Assembly: GCF_030316845.1 (NCBI RefSeq) | Contig: NZ_JASZYS010000002.1 | Location: 1-64,000 of the forward strand | DNA: 64,000 nucleotides | Direction: 5' to 3' | Source of the DNA: Variovorax davisae | Lineage (GTDB): Bacteria > Pseudomonadota > Gammaproteobacteria > Burkholderiales > Burkholderiaceae_C | In this document: one piece after another, positions 26,216 to 35,099 of the stretch | Layout: every line of letters starts with the position of its first letter | How positions within the stretch are numbered: the stretch's first letter is position 1 | Notes under the pieces: model-generated | What the model was told of the DNA's origin: nothing | The model's input: only the letters and a program-made list of their open reading frames with translations | Databases searched by the model: none | Position numbers and translations under genes: made by a program

Positions 26216-26995
26216 ATGTTCTTCAACTTCAACATGGTGCTGCTGGCGCTGTTCGTCCTGTTGCTGGCCATGCTCGCCGCGGCCTCGCTGCGCATCCTGC
26301 GCGAGTACGAGCGCGGCGTGGTGTTCCAGCTCGGCCGCTTCTGGAAGGTCAAGGGGCCGGGGCTGGTGATCCTGGTCCCCGGCCTGCAGCAGATGGTGCG
26401 GGTGGGCCTGCGCGTGATGGTGCTCGACGTGCCGAGCCAGGACGTGATCACGCGCGACAACGTGTCGGTCAAGGTCAATGCGGTGCTCTACTTCCGCGTC
26501 GTCGATCCCGAGAAGGCGGTGATCCAGGTCGAGAAGTACTTCGAGGCCACCAGCCAGCTGGCCCAGACCACCCTGCGCGCGGTGCTCGGCAAGCACGAGC
26601 TCGACGACCTTCTGGCCGAGCGCGAGCGGCTCAACCTCGACATCCAGAAGATCCTCGCGTCCCAGACCGACCTCTGGGGCATCAAGGTGACCAACGTCGA
26701 GATCAAGCATGTGGACCTCAACGACAACATGGTGCGCGCGATCGCCCGCCAGGCCGAGGCGGAGCGCGAGCGGCGCGCCAAGGTGATCCATGCCGAGGGC
26801 GAGCTGCAGGCCTCGGTCAAGCTGGCCGAGGCGGCCGAGATCCTGGGCCGGCATCCGCAGGCGCTGCAGCTGCGCTACCTGGAGACGCTCACGGTGATCG
26901 GCGCCGACAAGAACTCGACCATCGTGTTCCCGCTGCCGATCGATCTCATCGGCACGCTGCTGCAGCGGCTGGACGAGCGGCCGCCGCGCGCCTGA
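26216..26995 (+). CDS. Slipin (SPFH/stomatin-family membrane protein)
   Basis: This 259-residue protein has one N-terminal membrane helix (about 5-25), then the SPFH domain ([19 protein letters not shown] onward) and a C-terminal coiled-coil-prone region ([19 protein letters not shown]). It shows the hairpin-inserted, oligomerising layout of stomatin-like proteins. It begins 4 nt after nfeD. The conserved NfeD-slipin pair is thought to organise membrane microdomains, with NfeD possibly trimming the slipin. That function is known from relatives only. Confidence 0.93.
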   Translation: MFFNFNMVLLALFVLLLAMLAAASLRILREYERGVVFQLGRFWKVKGPGLVILVPGLQQMVRVGLRVMVLDVPSQDVITRDNVSVKVNAVLYFRVVDPEKAVIQVEKYFEATSQLAQTTLRAVLGKHELDDLLAERERLNLDIQKILASQTDLWGIKVTNVEIKHVDLNDNMVRAIARQAEAERERRAKVIHAEGELQASVKLAEAAEILGRHPQALQLRYLETLTVIGADKNSTIVFPLPIDLIGTLLQRLDERPPRA

Positions 26996-27058
26996 GCCGG
27001 TCTCGCAGCCGCGCGGGGCGTGGCAAGATCATTCGTCTCCTTCGTCCAGGCCCTTCCC

Positions 27059-28033
27059 ATGCTCATCAACTGCGTCGTCTACGAAGACGGTTCCAAGCTC
27101 GCCGACATTCCGGTTTCCGAGATCCGCAACTACCTGACGCTGCCCGGCTGCTTCGTCTGGGTGGCGTTGCACGACGCCACCGCCGCCGAACTGGCCGAGC
27201 TGCAGGGCGAGTTCGGCCTGCACCCGCTGGCGGTCGAGGATGCCCAGCACGGCCACCAGCGGCCGAAGGTCGAGGAATACGCCGATTCGCTGTTCGCGGT
27301 GCTGCATTTGCTGGAGCCGGGCGGGCTCGACAAGGGCGAGCTCGGCGTCGGCGAGGTCGACGTCTTCGTCGGCCGCAACTACGTGGTCTCGGTGCGCAAC
27401 CGCAGCGAACACGGCTTCGTCGAGGTCCGCCAGCGCTGCGAGCGCGAGCCCGAACTGCTGCGCCAAGGGCCCGGCTTCGTGCTGTATGCGCTGATGGACG
27501 CGGTGGTCGACCGCTACTTCCCGGTGATCGACGCGCTCGAGGTCGAGCTCGAGACGATCGAGATGCGGATCTTCACCAAGGGCTCGGCGCGCGAGAGCAT
27601 CCAGCGGCTCTACGCATTGAAGCGGCGGCTCACGGTGCTCAAGCACGCGGTCGCGCCGCTGCTCGAAGGCGTCGGCAAGCTGCACGGCGGCCGCGTGCCG
27701 CAGATCTGCGCCGGCTCGCAGGAGTATTTCCGCGACGTGGTCGACCACCTGGGCCGCATCAACGCCTCGGTCGATGCCAGCCGCGACACCATCGGCACGG
27801 CGATCAGCGTCAACCTGTCGATGGTCACGATCGAGGATGGCGAGGTCACCAAGCGGCTGGCCGCCTGGGCGGCGATCTTCGCGGTCTGCACCGCGTTCGC
27901 GGGCATCTGGGGCATGAATTTCCAGCACATGCCCGAACTGCAATGGCGCTTCGGCTACCCGGCGGCCCTGCTGCTGATCGCCGCGATATCGGGCTACCTC
28001 TACTACCGCTTCCGACGCGCGGGCTGGGTGTGA
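27059..28033 (+). CDS. corA: CorA-family magnesium/divalent cation transporter
   Basis: This 324-residue protein has a large N-terminal cytoplasmic alpha/beta domain, a long helix and two C-terminal membrane helices. The channel signature GMN sits at the end of the first helix (AFAGIWGMNFQHMPEL, about 285-300), and the C terminus is basic (YRFRRAGWV). The ATG at 27059 gives the usual MLINCVVYEDG start; earlier in-frame codons extend into the gap without homology. It converges with the response regulator gene only 4 nt away. Mg2+ is the likely ion, with Co2+/Ni2+ also possible. Confidence 0.94.
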   Translation: MLINCVVYEDGSKLADIPVSEIRNYLTLPGCFVWVALHDATAAELAELQGEFGLHPLAVEDAQHGHQRPKVEEYADSLFAVLHLLEPGGLDKGELGVGEVDVFVGRNYVVSVRNRSEHGFVEVRQRCEREPELLRQGPGFVLYALMDAVVDRYFPVIDALEVELETIEMRIFTKGSARESIQRLYALKRRLTVLKHAVAPLLEGVGKLHGGRVPQICAGSQEYFRDVVDHLGRINASVDASRDTIGTAISVNLSMVTIEDGEVTKRLAAWAAIFAVCTAFAGIWGMNFQHMPELQWRFGYPAALLLIAAISGYLYYRFRRAGWV

Positions 28034-28037
28034 GCGC

Positions 28038-28718
28038 TCAGGCGCGCGCGTCCTCGAACGCGAAGCCGACCCCGTAGACCGAGCGGATCCAGTCGTCCCC
28101 CGGCGCCGCGGCGGCCAGCTTGCGGCGCAGGTTCTTGACGTGGCTGTCGACCGCGCGCTCGGTGACGTCGGCCGTGTCGTCGTAGGCCAGGTCGAGCAGC
28201 TGCGCACGCGAGAAGATGCGCCCCGGCTGGCGCGACAGCGCCTGCAGCAGGCGGAATTCCAGCCGCGTCAGGTTGAGCGCGACGCCGTCGAGGCTGGCGC
28301 GCCAGTGCGTGTCGTCGAGCAGCAGGCGGGCCAGCGCTGGCGGCGTCGTGTCGTCCGTCGCGCTGCGGCGCAGCACGGCGCGCACCCGCGCCACGACTTC
28401 GCGTGGCGAGAAGGGCTTGCAGATGTAGTCGTCGGCGCCGAGCTCCAGGCCGAGCAGGCGGTCGACCTCCTCGATGCGGGCGGTGATCATGATGACCGGG
28501 CTGGCGGTGCGCAGCCGCGCCCGGCGCAGCACCTCGATGCCGTCCAGCCGCGGCAGCATGATGTCGAGCAGCGTGAGGTCGGGCGGTGATTGCAGCATCC
28601 GCGCCAGGGCCTGCTCGCCATCGCTGGCGCGCTCGGCCTGGTAGCCGGCGTGCTGCAGGTAGTCGACCAGCACCGACGCGATGTCGTCCTCGTCCTCGAC
28701 GACCAGGATGCGTTTCAT
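28038..28718 (-). CDS. OmpR/PhoB-family response regulator (BaeR/CreB-like)
   Basis: This 226-residue regulator has a receiver domain (1-115) with phospho-acceptor Asp in LTLLDIMLP, the Thr in VIMITA and the Lys in ICKPFSP, followed by a winged-helix DNA-binding domain (about 130-226, ending RSVYGVGFAFE). It starts 10 nt after the downstream end of the sensor kinase gene in operon order. The regulator is therefore the promoter-distal gene and is co-expressed with its kinase. Targets are unknown; BaeR-type systems answer envelope stress. Confidence 0.94.
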   Translation of the reverse strand: MKRILVVEDEDDIASVLVDYLQHAGYQAERASDGEQALARMLQSPPDLTLLDIMLPRLDGIEVLRRARLRTASPVIMITARIEEVDRLLGLELGADDYICKPFSPREVVARVRAVLRRSATDDTTPPALARLLLDDTHWRASLDGVALNLTRLEFRLLQALSRQPGRIFSRAQLLDLAYDDTADVTERAVDSHVKNLRRKLAAAAPGDDWIRSVYGVGFAFEDARA

Positions 28719-28728
28719 GGGATGTTCC

Positions 28729-30339
28729 TCAAGGGTTCGGTTCCGGGGCGGTCAAGGGCAGGGTCAACACGATGCGCAGCCCGCCCAGCGGCGACGGCGC
28801 CGCCTCGATGCTGCCGCCGTGCGCCTCGACCGTGACGCGGCAGATCGCCAGCCCGAGCCCGGAGCCGCCCAGGGCCCGGTTGCGCGAGCCCTCGCCGCGG
28901 AACAGCCGCTCGAACAGCCGCGGCAGCTCCGCGGCCGTGACGCCGGGCAGGCTGTCGTCGAATCGCAGCACCAGCCGCTCGCTGCCGGCACCGGCCTCGA
29001 TCCGCGCGCCGATGCGCAGGCGCCCGCCGGTGTCGGTATAGGACAGCGTGTTTTCCAGCAGGTTCATGAAGACCAGGTGCAGGCGCCGCGGATCGCCTTG
29101 CAGCAGGGGCCGCCGCTGCGCCGACAGCTGCGCGAGCTCGGCGGCGTCGACGACGATGCCGCGCTGTGCGAAGCGCTCGCGGGTCGAGGCCAGGGCCTCG
29201 TCGAGCAAGGCCAGCGGGTCGACGGCGACCTTCGGCGGCGGCGCGTCGGTGCGCTCGACCATGCTGCTGCGCAAGTCGTCGACCAGCTGGCCGAGCCGCA
29301 TCACCTGCCGGTGCAGGCGCAGCGCCGTCTTGTCGTCGAAGCTGCGCACGCCGTCCTGCAGCGCCTCGATCTCGGCGCGCATCGCGGCCAGCGGCGTGCG
29401 CAGCTCGTGCGCCACGTCGGCCAGCCAGGCCCGGCGCGAGGCTTCGATGCCGTCGAGGCGCTCGGCCATGTCGTTGAAGGTGCGCCCGAGCAGGGCCAGC
29501 TCGTCCTGTCCGCGCACCGGCACGCGGGCGTCCAGCCGGCCTTGCGCGATCTGCTCGGCCCCCTGCGTCAGCGCCGCGATCGGGGCGAACCAGCGCCGCG
29601 CCAGCAGCCACGCCAGCAGCAGGGCGATCGCGAAGCCGGCGATGCCGGTCCAGATGACGAAGCTCGACTGCCGGGCCACGAAGGCGCGGTCGGCCTCGGT
29701 CTCGAGGCCTTCCAGGGGCGCCAGCAGCAGCACCGCGATGACGTGGTCGCCGTTGCGCAGCGGCAGCCGGGCGGCGGTGGCCGGGTCGACCCGGGCACCG
29801 GCGATCCAGTGGTCGCTGGCGTCGACCAGGCCCAGCCGGCGGTAGACCGAATCGGGGCGGTTGCGCGGGTCCCGCATCGCACCCGGTGGCGGCAGCGGCA
29901 GCGACAGCCGCGGCGGCAGCAGCTCCGGCGACTGCATCGGCCGCGGCCCGTCCGCGTGGTTGAAGGGCGGGTCGCCCTGCCACGGCGGCGGCCGGAAGTC
30001 CGACGGCGGCCATGGCGGAACGGGGCGCATGCGGTCGCGTTCCGGACCCAGGGGCGGCATCTTGCTGCTGGGCGGTCCCTGGGGCCGGAACGGCTCCATC
30101 TGCAGGCGGAACCAGGCGTCCTCGTCGTCGCGCAAGGCACTCCAGTTGCCCGCGGCCAGGTACTGCTTCTTGAGGATCTCGGCGAACCAGTCCATCCGCC
30201 GCAGCTCCACCTCCGCCACGTAGGGGCCGAGTCCGCGCTGCAGGCCGAGCCGCGAGAAGCCGGCGAAGATCAGCAGCAGGGCCAGCAGCAGCACGGCGAG
30301 CGCGAGGAATATCTTTCGGAAGAGCGTCAGGCGGGGCAT
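28729..30339 (-). CDS. Sensor histidine kinase (BaeS-like) with proline-rich periplasmic region
   Basis: This 536-residue inner-membrane kinase has two membrane helices (about 8-27 and 220-240) bounding a long periplasmic sensor. A HAMP linker, a DHp domain with His in DVAHELRTPL, and an ATPase domain with N box FMNLLENTLSY and G box GGSGLGLAI follow. The sensor part (about 80-180) is strikingly rich in Pro and includes PPWPPSDFRPPPW, suggesting an extended, poorly folded loop. The cognate regulator gene follows by 10 nt. The ATG at 30339 starts directly at the first membrane helix. Confidence 0.93.
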   Translation of the reverse strand: MPRLTLFRKIFLALAVLLLALLLIFAGFSRLGLQRGLGPYVAEVELRRMDWFAEILKKQYLAAGNWSALRDDEDAWFRLQMEPFRPQGPPSSKMPPLGPERDRMRPVPPWPPSDFRPPPWQGDPPFNHADGPRPMQSPELLPPRLSLPLPPPGAMRDPRNRPDSVYRRLGLVDASDHWIAGARVDPATAARLPLRNGDHVIAVLLLAPLEGLETEADRAFVARQSSFVIWTGIAGFAIALLLAWLLARRWFAPIAALTQGAEQIAQGRLDARVPVRGQDELALLGRTFNDMAERLDGIEASRRAWLADVAHELRTPLAAMRAEIEALQDGVRSFDDKTALRLHRQVMRLGQLVDDLRSSMVERTDAPPPKVAVDPLALLDEALASTRERFAQRGIVVDAAELAQLSAQRRPLLQGDPRRLHLVFMNLLENTLSYTDTGGRLRIGARIEAGAGSERLVLRFDDSLPGVTAAELPRLFERLFRGEGSRNRALGGSGLGLAICRVTVEAHGGSIEAAPSPLGGLRIVLTLPLTAPEPNP

Positions 30340-30464
30340 GGTGGGCGAGGGGGCGAGACACATTCTCGCGGCGGATTCTCGCCAGGTCGCGAACGAGATC
30401 GTGCTGCTGGCGGCGGCCGTGCGGCGACTGTGCACCGCGATCTGGGAGAAATCGTGGGTGGCGC

Positions 30465-31085
30465 TCAGGCCCGCAGGCGTGCCGCCTCGGCCGATGCCCG
30501 CTCCAGCGGCAGCCGCAACGTGATGCCGAGGCTGCCCAGCGGCGACGGCGCCGCGTAGATCCGGCCGCGGTGCTCGCTGACGATCTGCTCGCAGAGCGCG
30601 ACGCTGGCGATCGCGTCGACGTCGCTGCGCCAGCGGGGACTGCGCGCGGCGACAGCGTCGAAGCAGCGTGCGAGCCGCGGCTCGTCGAGCCCGGGCGCGG
30701 CATCGATGAAGTTGACGACCGCGTGCACGCCGTCGATGCGCCCGAGCACCTGCAGCGTGCTGCCGGCGTGCATCGCGCGACAGGCCAACTCGACGATGCG
30801 GGCCAGCACCTCCTGCATGCCGGAGCGGTCGAGCACCACCGGCAGCGGGTCGCCCGGCAGCCTCAGTTCGAGCGCCATGCCCGCGGCCTGCAGCCGGCCG
30901 CGCAGCGACTCCGACATCTGGTGCAGCAGCTGGCGGATGTCGGTGTGGCTGCGCGGGCCGGGCACCTGGGCGCGCTGCGCGATGGCCGGCGGGGCGGCGC
31001 TGGCGCTGCGCGGCCTCAGCAGGCGCCAGGGCACGCAGAGCAGCAGCGCGAAGAGGAGGGCGATGCAGGCGGGAATCGGATTCAT
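30465..31085 (-). CDS. Degenerate histidine-kinase-like ATPase-domain protein, membrane anchored
   Basis: This 206-residue protein has one N-terminal membrane helix (about 3-22) and a region resembling only the end of a histidine kinase. There is no phospho-acceptor His, the N box lacks its Asn (EVLARIVELACRAM) and the G boxes are gone. The C terminus HRGRIYAAPSPLGSLGITLRLPL closely resembles the matching end of the kinase at 28729-30339. It probably arose by duplication of that kinase and lost ATP binding. The ATG at 31085 is preferred; an upstream TTG at 31106 would add seven residues. It lies upstream of, and in line with, the two-component operon. Confidence 0.65.
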   Translation of the reverse strand: MNPIPACIALLFALLLCVPWRLLRPRSASAAPPAIAQRAQVPGPRSHTDIRQLLHQMSESLRGRLQAAGMALELRLPGDPLPVVLDRSGMQEVLARIVELACRAMHAGSTLQVLGRIDGVHAVVNFIDAAPGLDEPRLARCFDAVAARSPRWRSDVDAIASVALCEQIVSEHRGRIYAAPSPLGSLGITLRLPLERASAEAARLRA

Positions 31086-31248
31086 CGGAATGAAAGTCAG
31101 TGGCAATGCCGCGCATTAGTCCCTGGCTGCGGCTTCGACGCAACAGCATCCGGCCAGCGCGCCGGGCCTTCAAGATGTCTCCCCATTCGACGGGCAGGCT
31201 GAGGTGCTTACCATCGAGGCTTCGCACTCCCGGCCACCGAAGCGCTCC

Positions 31249-32445
31249 ATGTCCCTGCCCGATGCCCTCCTGATTCGCAACGTTCGCCCGCTGGGCCGGG
31301 CGCCGGTCGACCTGCTGCTGCGCGACGGCCGGATCGCGGCGATCGGCAGCGCCCAGGCGGCGCCGCAAGGACCGGTCGCCATCGAGGACGGCGGCGGCGC
31401 CTTGCTGCTGCCCGGCCTGGTCGAGGGCCACACCCATCTCGACAAGACCCTCTGGGGCATGCCCTGGTACCGCAACGAAGTCGGCGCCCGGCTGGTCGAC
31501 AAGATCGACAACGAGCGCGCCTTCCGCCAGGCCAGTGGCCACGATGCGGCGGGCCAGTCGCTGGCGCTGGCGCGGGCCTTCCTGGCCCGCGGCACGACCC
31601 GCCTGCGCACCCATGTCGACATCGACACCCAGGCCGGGCTGCGCCATCTCGAGGGTGTGGCGCGCACGCGCGAGGCGATGCAGGGCCTGCAGCAGATCCA
31701 GATCGTGGCCTTCCCGCAGTCGGGCCTGCTGCAGCGGCCCGGCACCGCGGCCCTGCTCGAGCAGGCGATGGGCGAGGGCGCCGACCTGCTCGGCGGGCTC
31801 GATCCCTGCGCGATCGACGGCGACCCCGTGCGCTCGCTCGACACGCTCTTCGGCATCGCCGAGCGGCGCGGCTGCGGCCTCGACATCCACCTGCACGAGC
31901 CAGGGGCGATGGGCGCCTTCTCGCTCGGCCTGATCATGGACCGCACGGCCGCGCTCGGCATGCAGGGCAAGGTGGCGATCAGCCACGGCTTCTGCCTCGG
32001 CGACCTGCCGCCACCCGAGCGCGACCCCCTGATCGCGCGCATGGCGCAGCTCGGCCTGGTGCTGATCACCAGCGCGCCGCCGTCGCGCAGCGTGCCGCCC
32101 CTGCTGGCCTGCCGCCAGGCCGGGCTCACGGTGCTGGGCGGCAACGACGGGATCCGCGACACCTGGTCGCCCTACGGCAACCCCGACATGCTCGAGCGCG
32201 CGATGCTGATCGGCCTGCGCTACAACCTGCGCCGCGACGACGAACTCGATGTCGCGCTCGACTGCGTCACCCACGCCGGAGCGCGCGGCTGCGGCTTCGA
32301 GGCCTATGGCCTGGCACCGGGCGACCGGGCCGACCTGGTGCTGGTCGATGCGCAGAGCGTGGCCGAGGCCATCGTGGCGCGACCGCCGCGCCGCCTGGTC
32401 GTCGCCGGCGGCCGGATCGCCGCGCGCCACGGCAGCCTGATCTGA
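31249..32445 (+). CDS. Amidohydrolase, cytosine-deaminase-like
   Basis: This 398-residue amidohydrolase of the cytosine deaminase branch has the metal-binding motif GHTHLDKT near residue 62, LDIHLHEPG, ISHGFCLGD and the active-site region GGNDGIRDTWSPYGN. It is cytoplasmic, with no signal peptide. It is followed 23 nt later by a zinc nucleoside deaminase gene, so the pair probably salvages or degrades a nitrogen heterocycle. The exact substrate (cytosine, a pyrimidine analogue or another cyclic amide) cannot be read. The ATG at 31249 is taken because the family core begins there. Confidence 0.87.
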   Translation: MSLPDALLIRNVRPLGRAPVDLLLRDGRIAAIGSAQAAPQGPVAIEDGGGALLLPGLVEGHTHLDKTLWGMPWYRNEVGARLVDKIDNERAFRQASGHDAAGQSLALARAFLARGTTRLRTHVDIDTQAGLRHLEGVARTREAMQGLQQIQIVAFPQSGLLQRPGTAALLEQAMGEGADLLGGLDPCAIDGDPVRSLDTLFGIAERRGCGLDIHLHEPGAMGAFSLGLIMDRTAALGMQGKVAISHGFCLGDLPPPERDPLIARMAQLGLVLITSAPPSRSVPPLLACRQAGLTVLGGNDGIRDTWSPYGNPDMLERAMLIGLRYNLRRDDELDVALDCVTHAGARGCGFEAYGLAPGDRADLVLVDAQSVAEAIVARPPRRLVVAGGRIAARHGSLI

Positions 32446-32468
32446 CATCCCGCCACGGAGCAGCCACC

Positions 32469-32969
32469 ATGTACCAGGAACAATTCATGAAGCGCGCCAT
32501 CGCGCTGTCGGCCCAGGCCCTGCAGACGCCCGGCACCGAGCCGTTCGCGGCGCTGGTGGTGAAGGACGGCGTGGTCGTCGGCGAGGGCTTCAACCATTCG
32601 GTGGCGCATTTCGACCCGACCTCGCACGGCGAGATCGAGGCCATCCGCGACGCCTGCCGCAAGCTGCAGACCGTCGACCTCGGCGGCTGCGAGCTCTACA
32701 CCTCGTGCGAGCCCTGCGCCCTGTGCGTCGCGGCGATGCGGATCGCCGGCATCGGCCAGCTCTACTACGCCGCTTCGCTCGCGCAATCGGGCGCGGCCTT
32801 CGAGGGCGTGCCGGCGGCGGCCCGCCACCCGATCGACGTCGAGGCGCTGCGCGCCGAGGCCGGCGCGCCGCTGGAGCGACGCCAGCCGCCGGCCGAGCAG
32901 CGCATGGCGGACGATGCGATACAGGTGCTTTCAGATTGGGCTGTAGCACGAAAGGTGGAATTTCGATGA
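32469..32969 (+). CDS. Nucleoside deaminase (CMP/dCMP deaminase zinc-binding family)
   Basis: This 166-residue deaminase has the zinc and catalytic residues of the family: His and Glu in SHGEIEAI (about 57-64) and the cysteine pair in TSCEPCALC (about 78-86). The short sequence and EPF(A)ALVVKDG region fit guanine or nucleoside deaminases (TadA/GuaD-like) rather than tRNA-specific TadA. The last ~40 residues are low in conservation. It is co-directional with the cytosine-deaminase-like gene. Base specificity is undetermined. Confidence 0.88.
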   Translation: MYQEQFMKRAIALSAQALQTPGTEPFAALVVKDGVVVGEGFNHSVAHFDPTSHGEIEAIRDACRKLQTVDLGGCELYTSCEPCALCVAAMRIAGIGQLYYAASLAQSGAAFEGVPAAARHPIDVEALRAEAGAPLERRQPPAEQRMADDAIQVLSDWAVARKVEFR

Positions 32970-32993
32970 TCTTCCGGGCAGAATCCGGCCCAC

Positions 32994-33494
32994 ATGAAAT
33001 TCCGGACCGGTTCGCTCCTCGGCATGGCATTGATTTCCCTGGCATCGCAGACGGCCTTCGGCCAGCCGACGGATGTTCAGGATTCATTCAGCAAACCGTG
33101 GTGGGAGGTGGTCGTCGGCCCTTTCGCGATCCATTTCAGCAATGAGGACGAGCACACGCACGTGTACCTGCTGGGCCTCGAGCGCAACCAGCCCGATGGC
33201 TGGATATGGGGCCTGTCGGCGTTCCAGAATTCTTTCGGCCAGGCGTCCGCGTATGCCTACTACGGTTATCGCTGGGACAACCTGTTCGGCAACCCCTCGC
33301 TCTACTTCAAGCTGTCGGGCGGCATCATCTACGGCTACGTGGGCGAGTACAAGGACAAGGTGCCGTTCAATCACGACGGCTTCGGCCTCGGCATCATCCC
33401 CGCGATCGGCTACAAGATCACGAAGGCGGATGCCGTGCAGATCGGGACCCTCGGCACCGCCGGCCTGATCTTCACCTACAACCGCAAGTTCTGA
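32994..33494 (+). CDS. Small outer-membrane beta-barrel-like exported protein (PagP-like?)
   Basis: This 166-residue protein has a signal peptide (about 1-23, ending AFG). The mature part is rich in alternating aromatic and small residues typical of short beta-barrels ([22 protein letters not shown]) and ends in Phe, as outer-membrane proteins do. The layout and the [11 protein letters not shown] segment resemble PagP lipid A palmitoyltransferase (KDSW), but the catalytic Asp-Ser position reads Asn-Ser. Related Burkholderiales proteins have been labelled glycerol-3-phosphate transporters without clear basis. Function is unknown; outer-membrane location is inferred. Lower GC and plainer codon use than neighbours is noticeable near its start. 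Confidence 0.7.
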   Translation: MKFRTGSLLGMALISLASQTAFGQPTDVQDSFSKPWWEVVVGPFAIHFSNEDEHTHVYLLGLERNQPDGWIWGLSAFQNSFGQASAYAYYGYRWDNLFGNPSLYFKLSGGIIYGYVGEYKDKVPFNHDGFGLGIIPAIGYKITKADAVQIGTLGTAGLIFTYNRKF

Positions 33495-33537
33495 AGTCCG
33501 CCCCGGGCCGGCGGGATGGTCAGCCGATAATCCCGGG

Positions 33538-34413
33538 ATGCGAATCCGCTTCACCAAGATGCAGGGCGCCGGCAACGACTTCGTCGTGCTGGACGAAACC
33601 CGCGGCACGCTCGGCCTCGATGCCGCGCAGTACCGCTTCCTGGCCGACCGCCATTTCGGTGTCGGCGCCGACCAGATCCTTTCGGTGCGGCCGTCGCCGG
33701 CGCCGGGTGTCGATTTCCAGTACGTGATCCACAACGCCGACGGCGGCGAGGTCGAGCAATGCGGCAACGGCGCGCGCTGCTTCATGCGCTTCGTGCGCGA
33801 GCGCCAACTGACGGCCAAGGACGCGGTGCGGGTGCAGACGCTGTCGGGCGTGATCGAGCCGCGCCTGGAGGCCGACGACCGGGTGACGGTCGACATGGGC
33901 GCCCCGGTGTTCGAGCTGGCCCGCGTGCCCTTCGACCCCGCCGGGCTCGACCCGCAGCCCGAGGGCGGCTGGCACACCTGGCACCTGGCGCTCGACACCC
34001 ATGCCGGCAGCGCGATCGTGGCCGTCGCCGTGCTCTCGATGGGCAACCCCCACGCGGTGCAGATCGTCGCCGACGTCGACACCGCGCCGGTCGCGGCGCA
34101 GGGCCCGCTGATCGAGCACCACCCGCGATTCCCGCAACGCGTCAACGCCGGCTTCATGCAGGTGGTCGACCGCGCCCAGGTGCGGCTGCGGGTCTTCGAG
34201 CGCGGCGCCGGCGAGACGCTGGCCTGCGGCACCGGTGCCTGCGCGGCGGTGGTCGCGGGCATCCGGCTCGGCCTGCTCGACACGAGGGTCGACGTCCAGA
34301 CCCGCGGCGGACTGCTCACCATCGAATGGGCCGGCGAGGGCGCCCCGGTGCTGATGACCGGCCCCGCGGTCACGGTGTTCGAGGGCGACATCGAGGTGCC
34401 GGACCCGTCATGA
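33538..34413 (+). CDS. dapF: Diaminopimelate epimerase
   Basis: This 291-residue enzyme converts LL- to meso-diaminopimelate for lysine and peptidoglycan. The two catalytic cysteines are Cys75 in [10 protein letters not shown] and Cys230 in ACGTGACAA. N-terminal [12 protein letters not shown] is the family hallmark. Its TGA overlaps the ATG of the DUF484 gene (ATGA), the start of the conserved dapF-DUF484-xerC arrangement. The product feeds MurE, encoded in the dcw cluster of this window. Confidence 0.97.
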   Translation: MRIRFTKMQGAGNDFVVLDETRGTLGLDAAQYRFLADRHFGVGADQILSVRPSPAPGVDFQYVIHNADGGEVEQCGNGARCFMRFVRERQLTAKDAVRVQTLSGVIEPRLEADDRVTVDMGAPVFELARVPFDPAGLDPQPEGGWHTWHLALDTHAGSAIVAVAVLSMGNPHAVQIVADVDTAPVAAQGPLIEHHPRFPQRVNAGFMQVVDRAQVRLRVFERGAGETLACGTGACAAVVAGIRLGLLDTRVDVQTRGGLLTIEWAGEGAPVLMTGPAVTVFEGDIEVPDPS

Positions 34414-35099
34414 ACCAATCCAACACCAACGCCATGAACCCGATCACCGAAGACGACATTGCCAACTATCTGGCCAACACGCCCGATTTCTTCGAGCGCC
34501 ATGCCCAGCTGCTCGGCCAGGTCCAGCTGACCAGCCCGCACGGCAACCGTGCCGTCAGCCTGCAGGAGCGCCAGGCCGAGATGCTGCGCGAGAAGATCAA
34601 GGCGCTCGAGCACCGCGTCATGGACATGGTGCGCCACGGCACCGAGAACGTGGTCACGGCCGACCGCCTGCAGCGCTGGACCCGCGGCCTGCTGACCACG
34701 CGCGACCCGCGCGGGCTGCCGGCGCAGATCGCCGGCCAGCTGCAGTCGCTGTTCCTGGTGCCGCAGACCGCCATCAAGGTCTGGGATTGCGACGGCGCGT
34801 ATTTGGACGAGGCCTACGCCCAGTGGGTCAGCGACGACGTCAAGGCGCTCGCCACCTCGCTGACCGCCCCCTATTGCGGCTTGAATTCCGGCTTCGAGGC
34901 GGCCGGCTGGCTGGCCGAGCCGCAGGCCGCGGTGTCGATCGCCCTGATCCCGCTGCGGCCCGAGCCCGAGGCCCCGGCCTTCGGCCTGCTGGTGCTGGCC
35001 TCGCCGGACGCCCAGCGCTTCAATCCCGAGATGGGCACCGACTTCCTGGAGCGCATCGCCGAGCTCGCCTCGGGTGCCCTGTCGCGGCTGCGGCCTTGA
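34410..35099 (+). CDS. DUF484 family protein (GAF-like)
   Basis: This 229-residue DUF484 protein (the dapF-linked YigA family) has the N-terminal [19 protein letters not shown] motif, a coiled-coil-prone stretch ([19 protein letters not shown]) and a GAF-like C-terminal domain. It has no signal or membrane segment. Both ends overlap neighbours: ATGA with dapF and TTGA with the next gene. Function is unknown, despite its widespread linkage to dapF and xerC. Confidence 0.9.
   Translation: MNQSNTNAMNPITEDDIANYLANTPDFFERHAQLLGQVQLTSPHGNRAVSLQERQAEMLREKIKALEHRVMDMVRHGTENVVTADRLQRWTRGLLTTRDPRGLPAQIAGQLQSLFLVPQTAIKVWDCDGAYLDEAYAQWVSDDVKALATSLTAPYCGLNSGFEAAGWLAEPQAAVSIALIPLRPEPEAPAFGLLVLASPDAQRFNPEMGTDFLERIAELASGALSRLRP

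Noticed and set aside
24883..28077. 1064-codon plus-strand frame across nfeD, slipin and corA
   Set aside because: Same-strand shifted frame rich in Arg/Pro/Ala; the three real genes explain the region with clear motifs.
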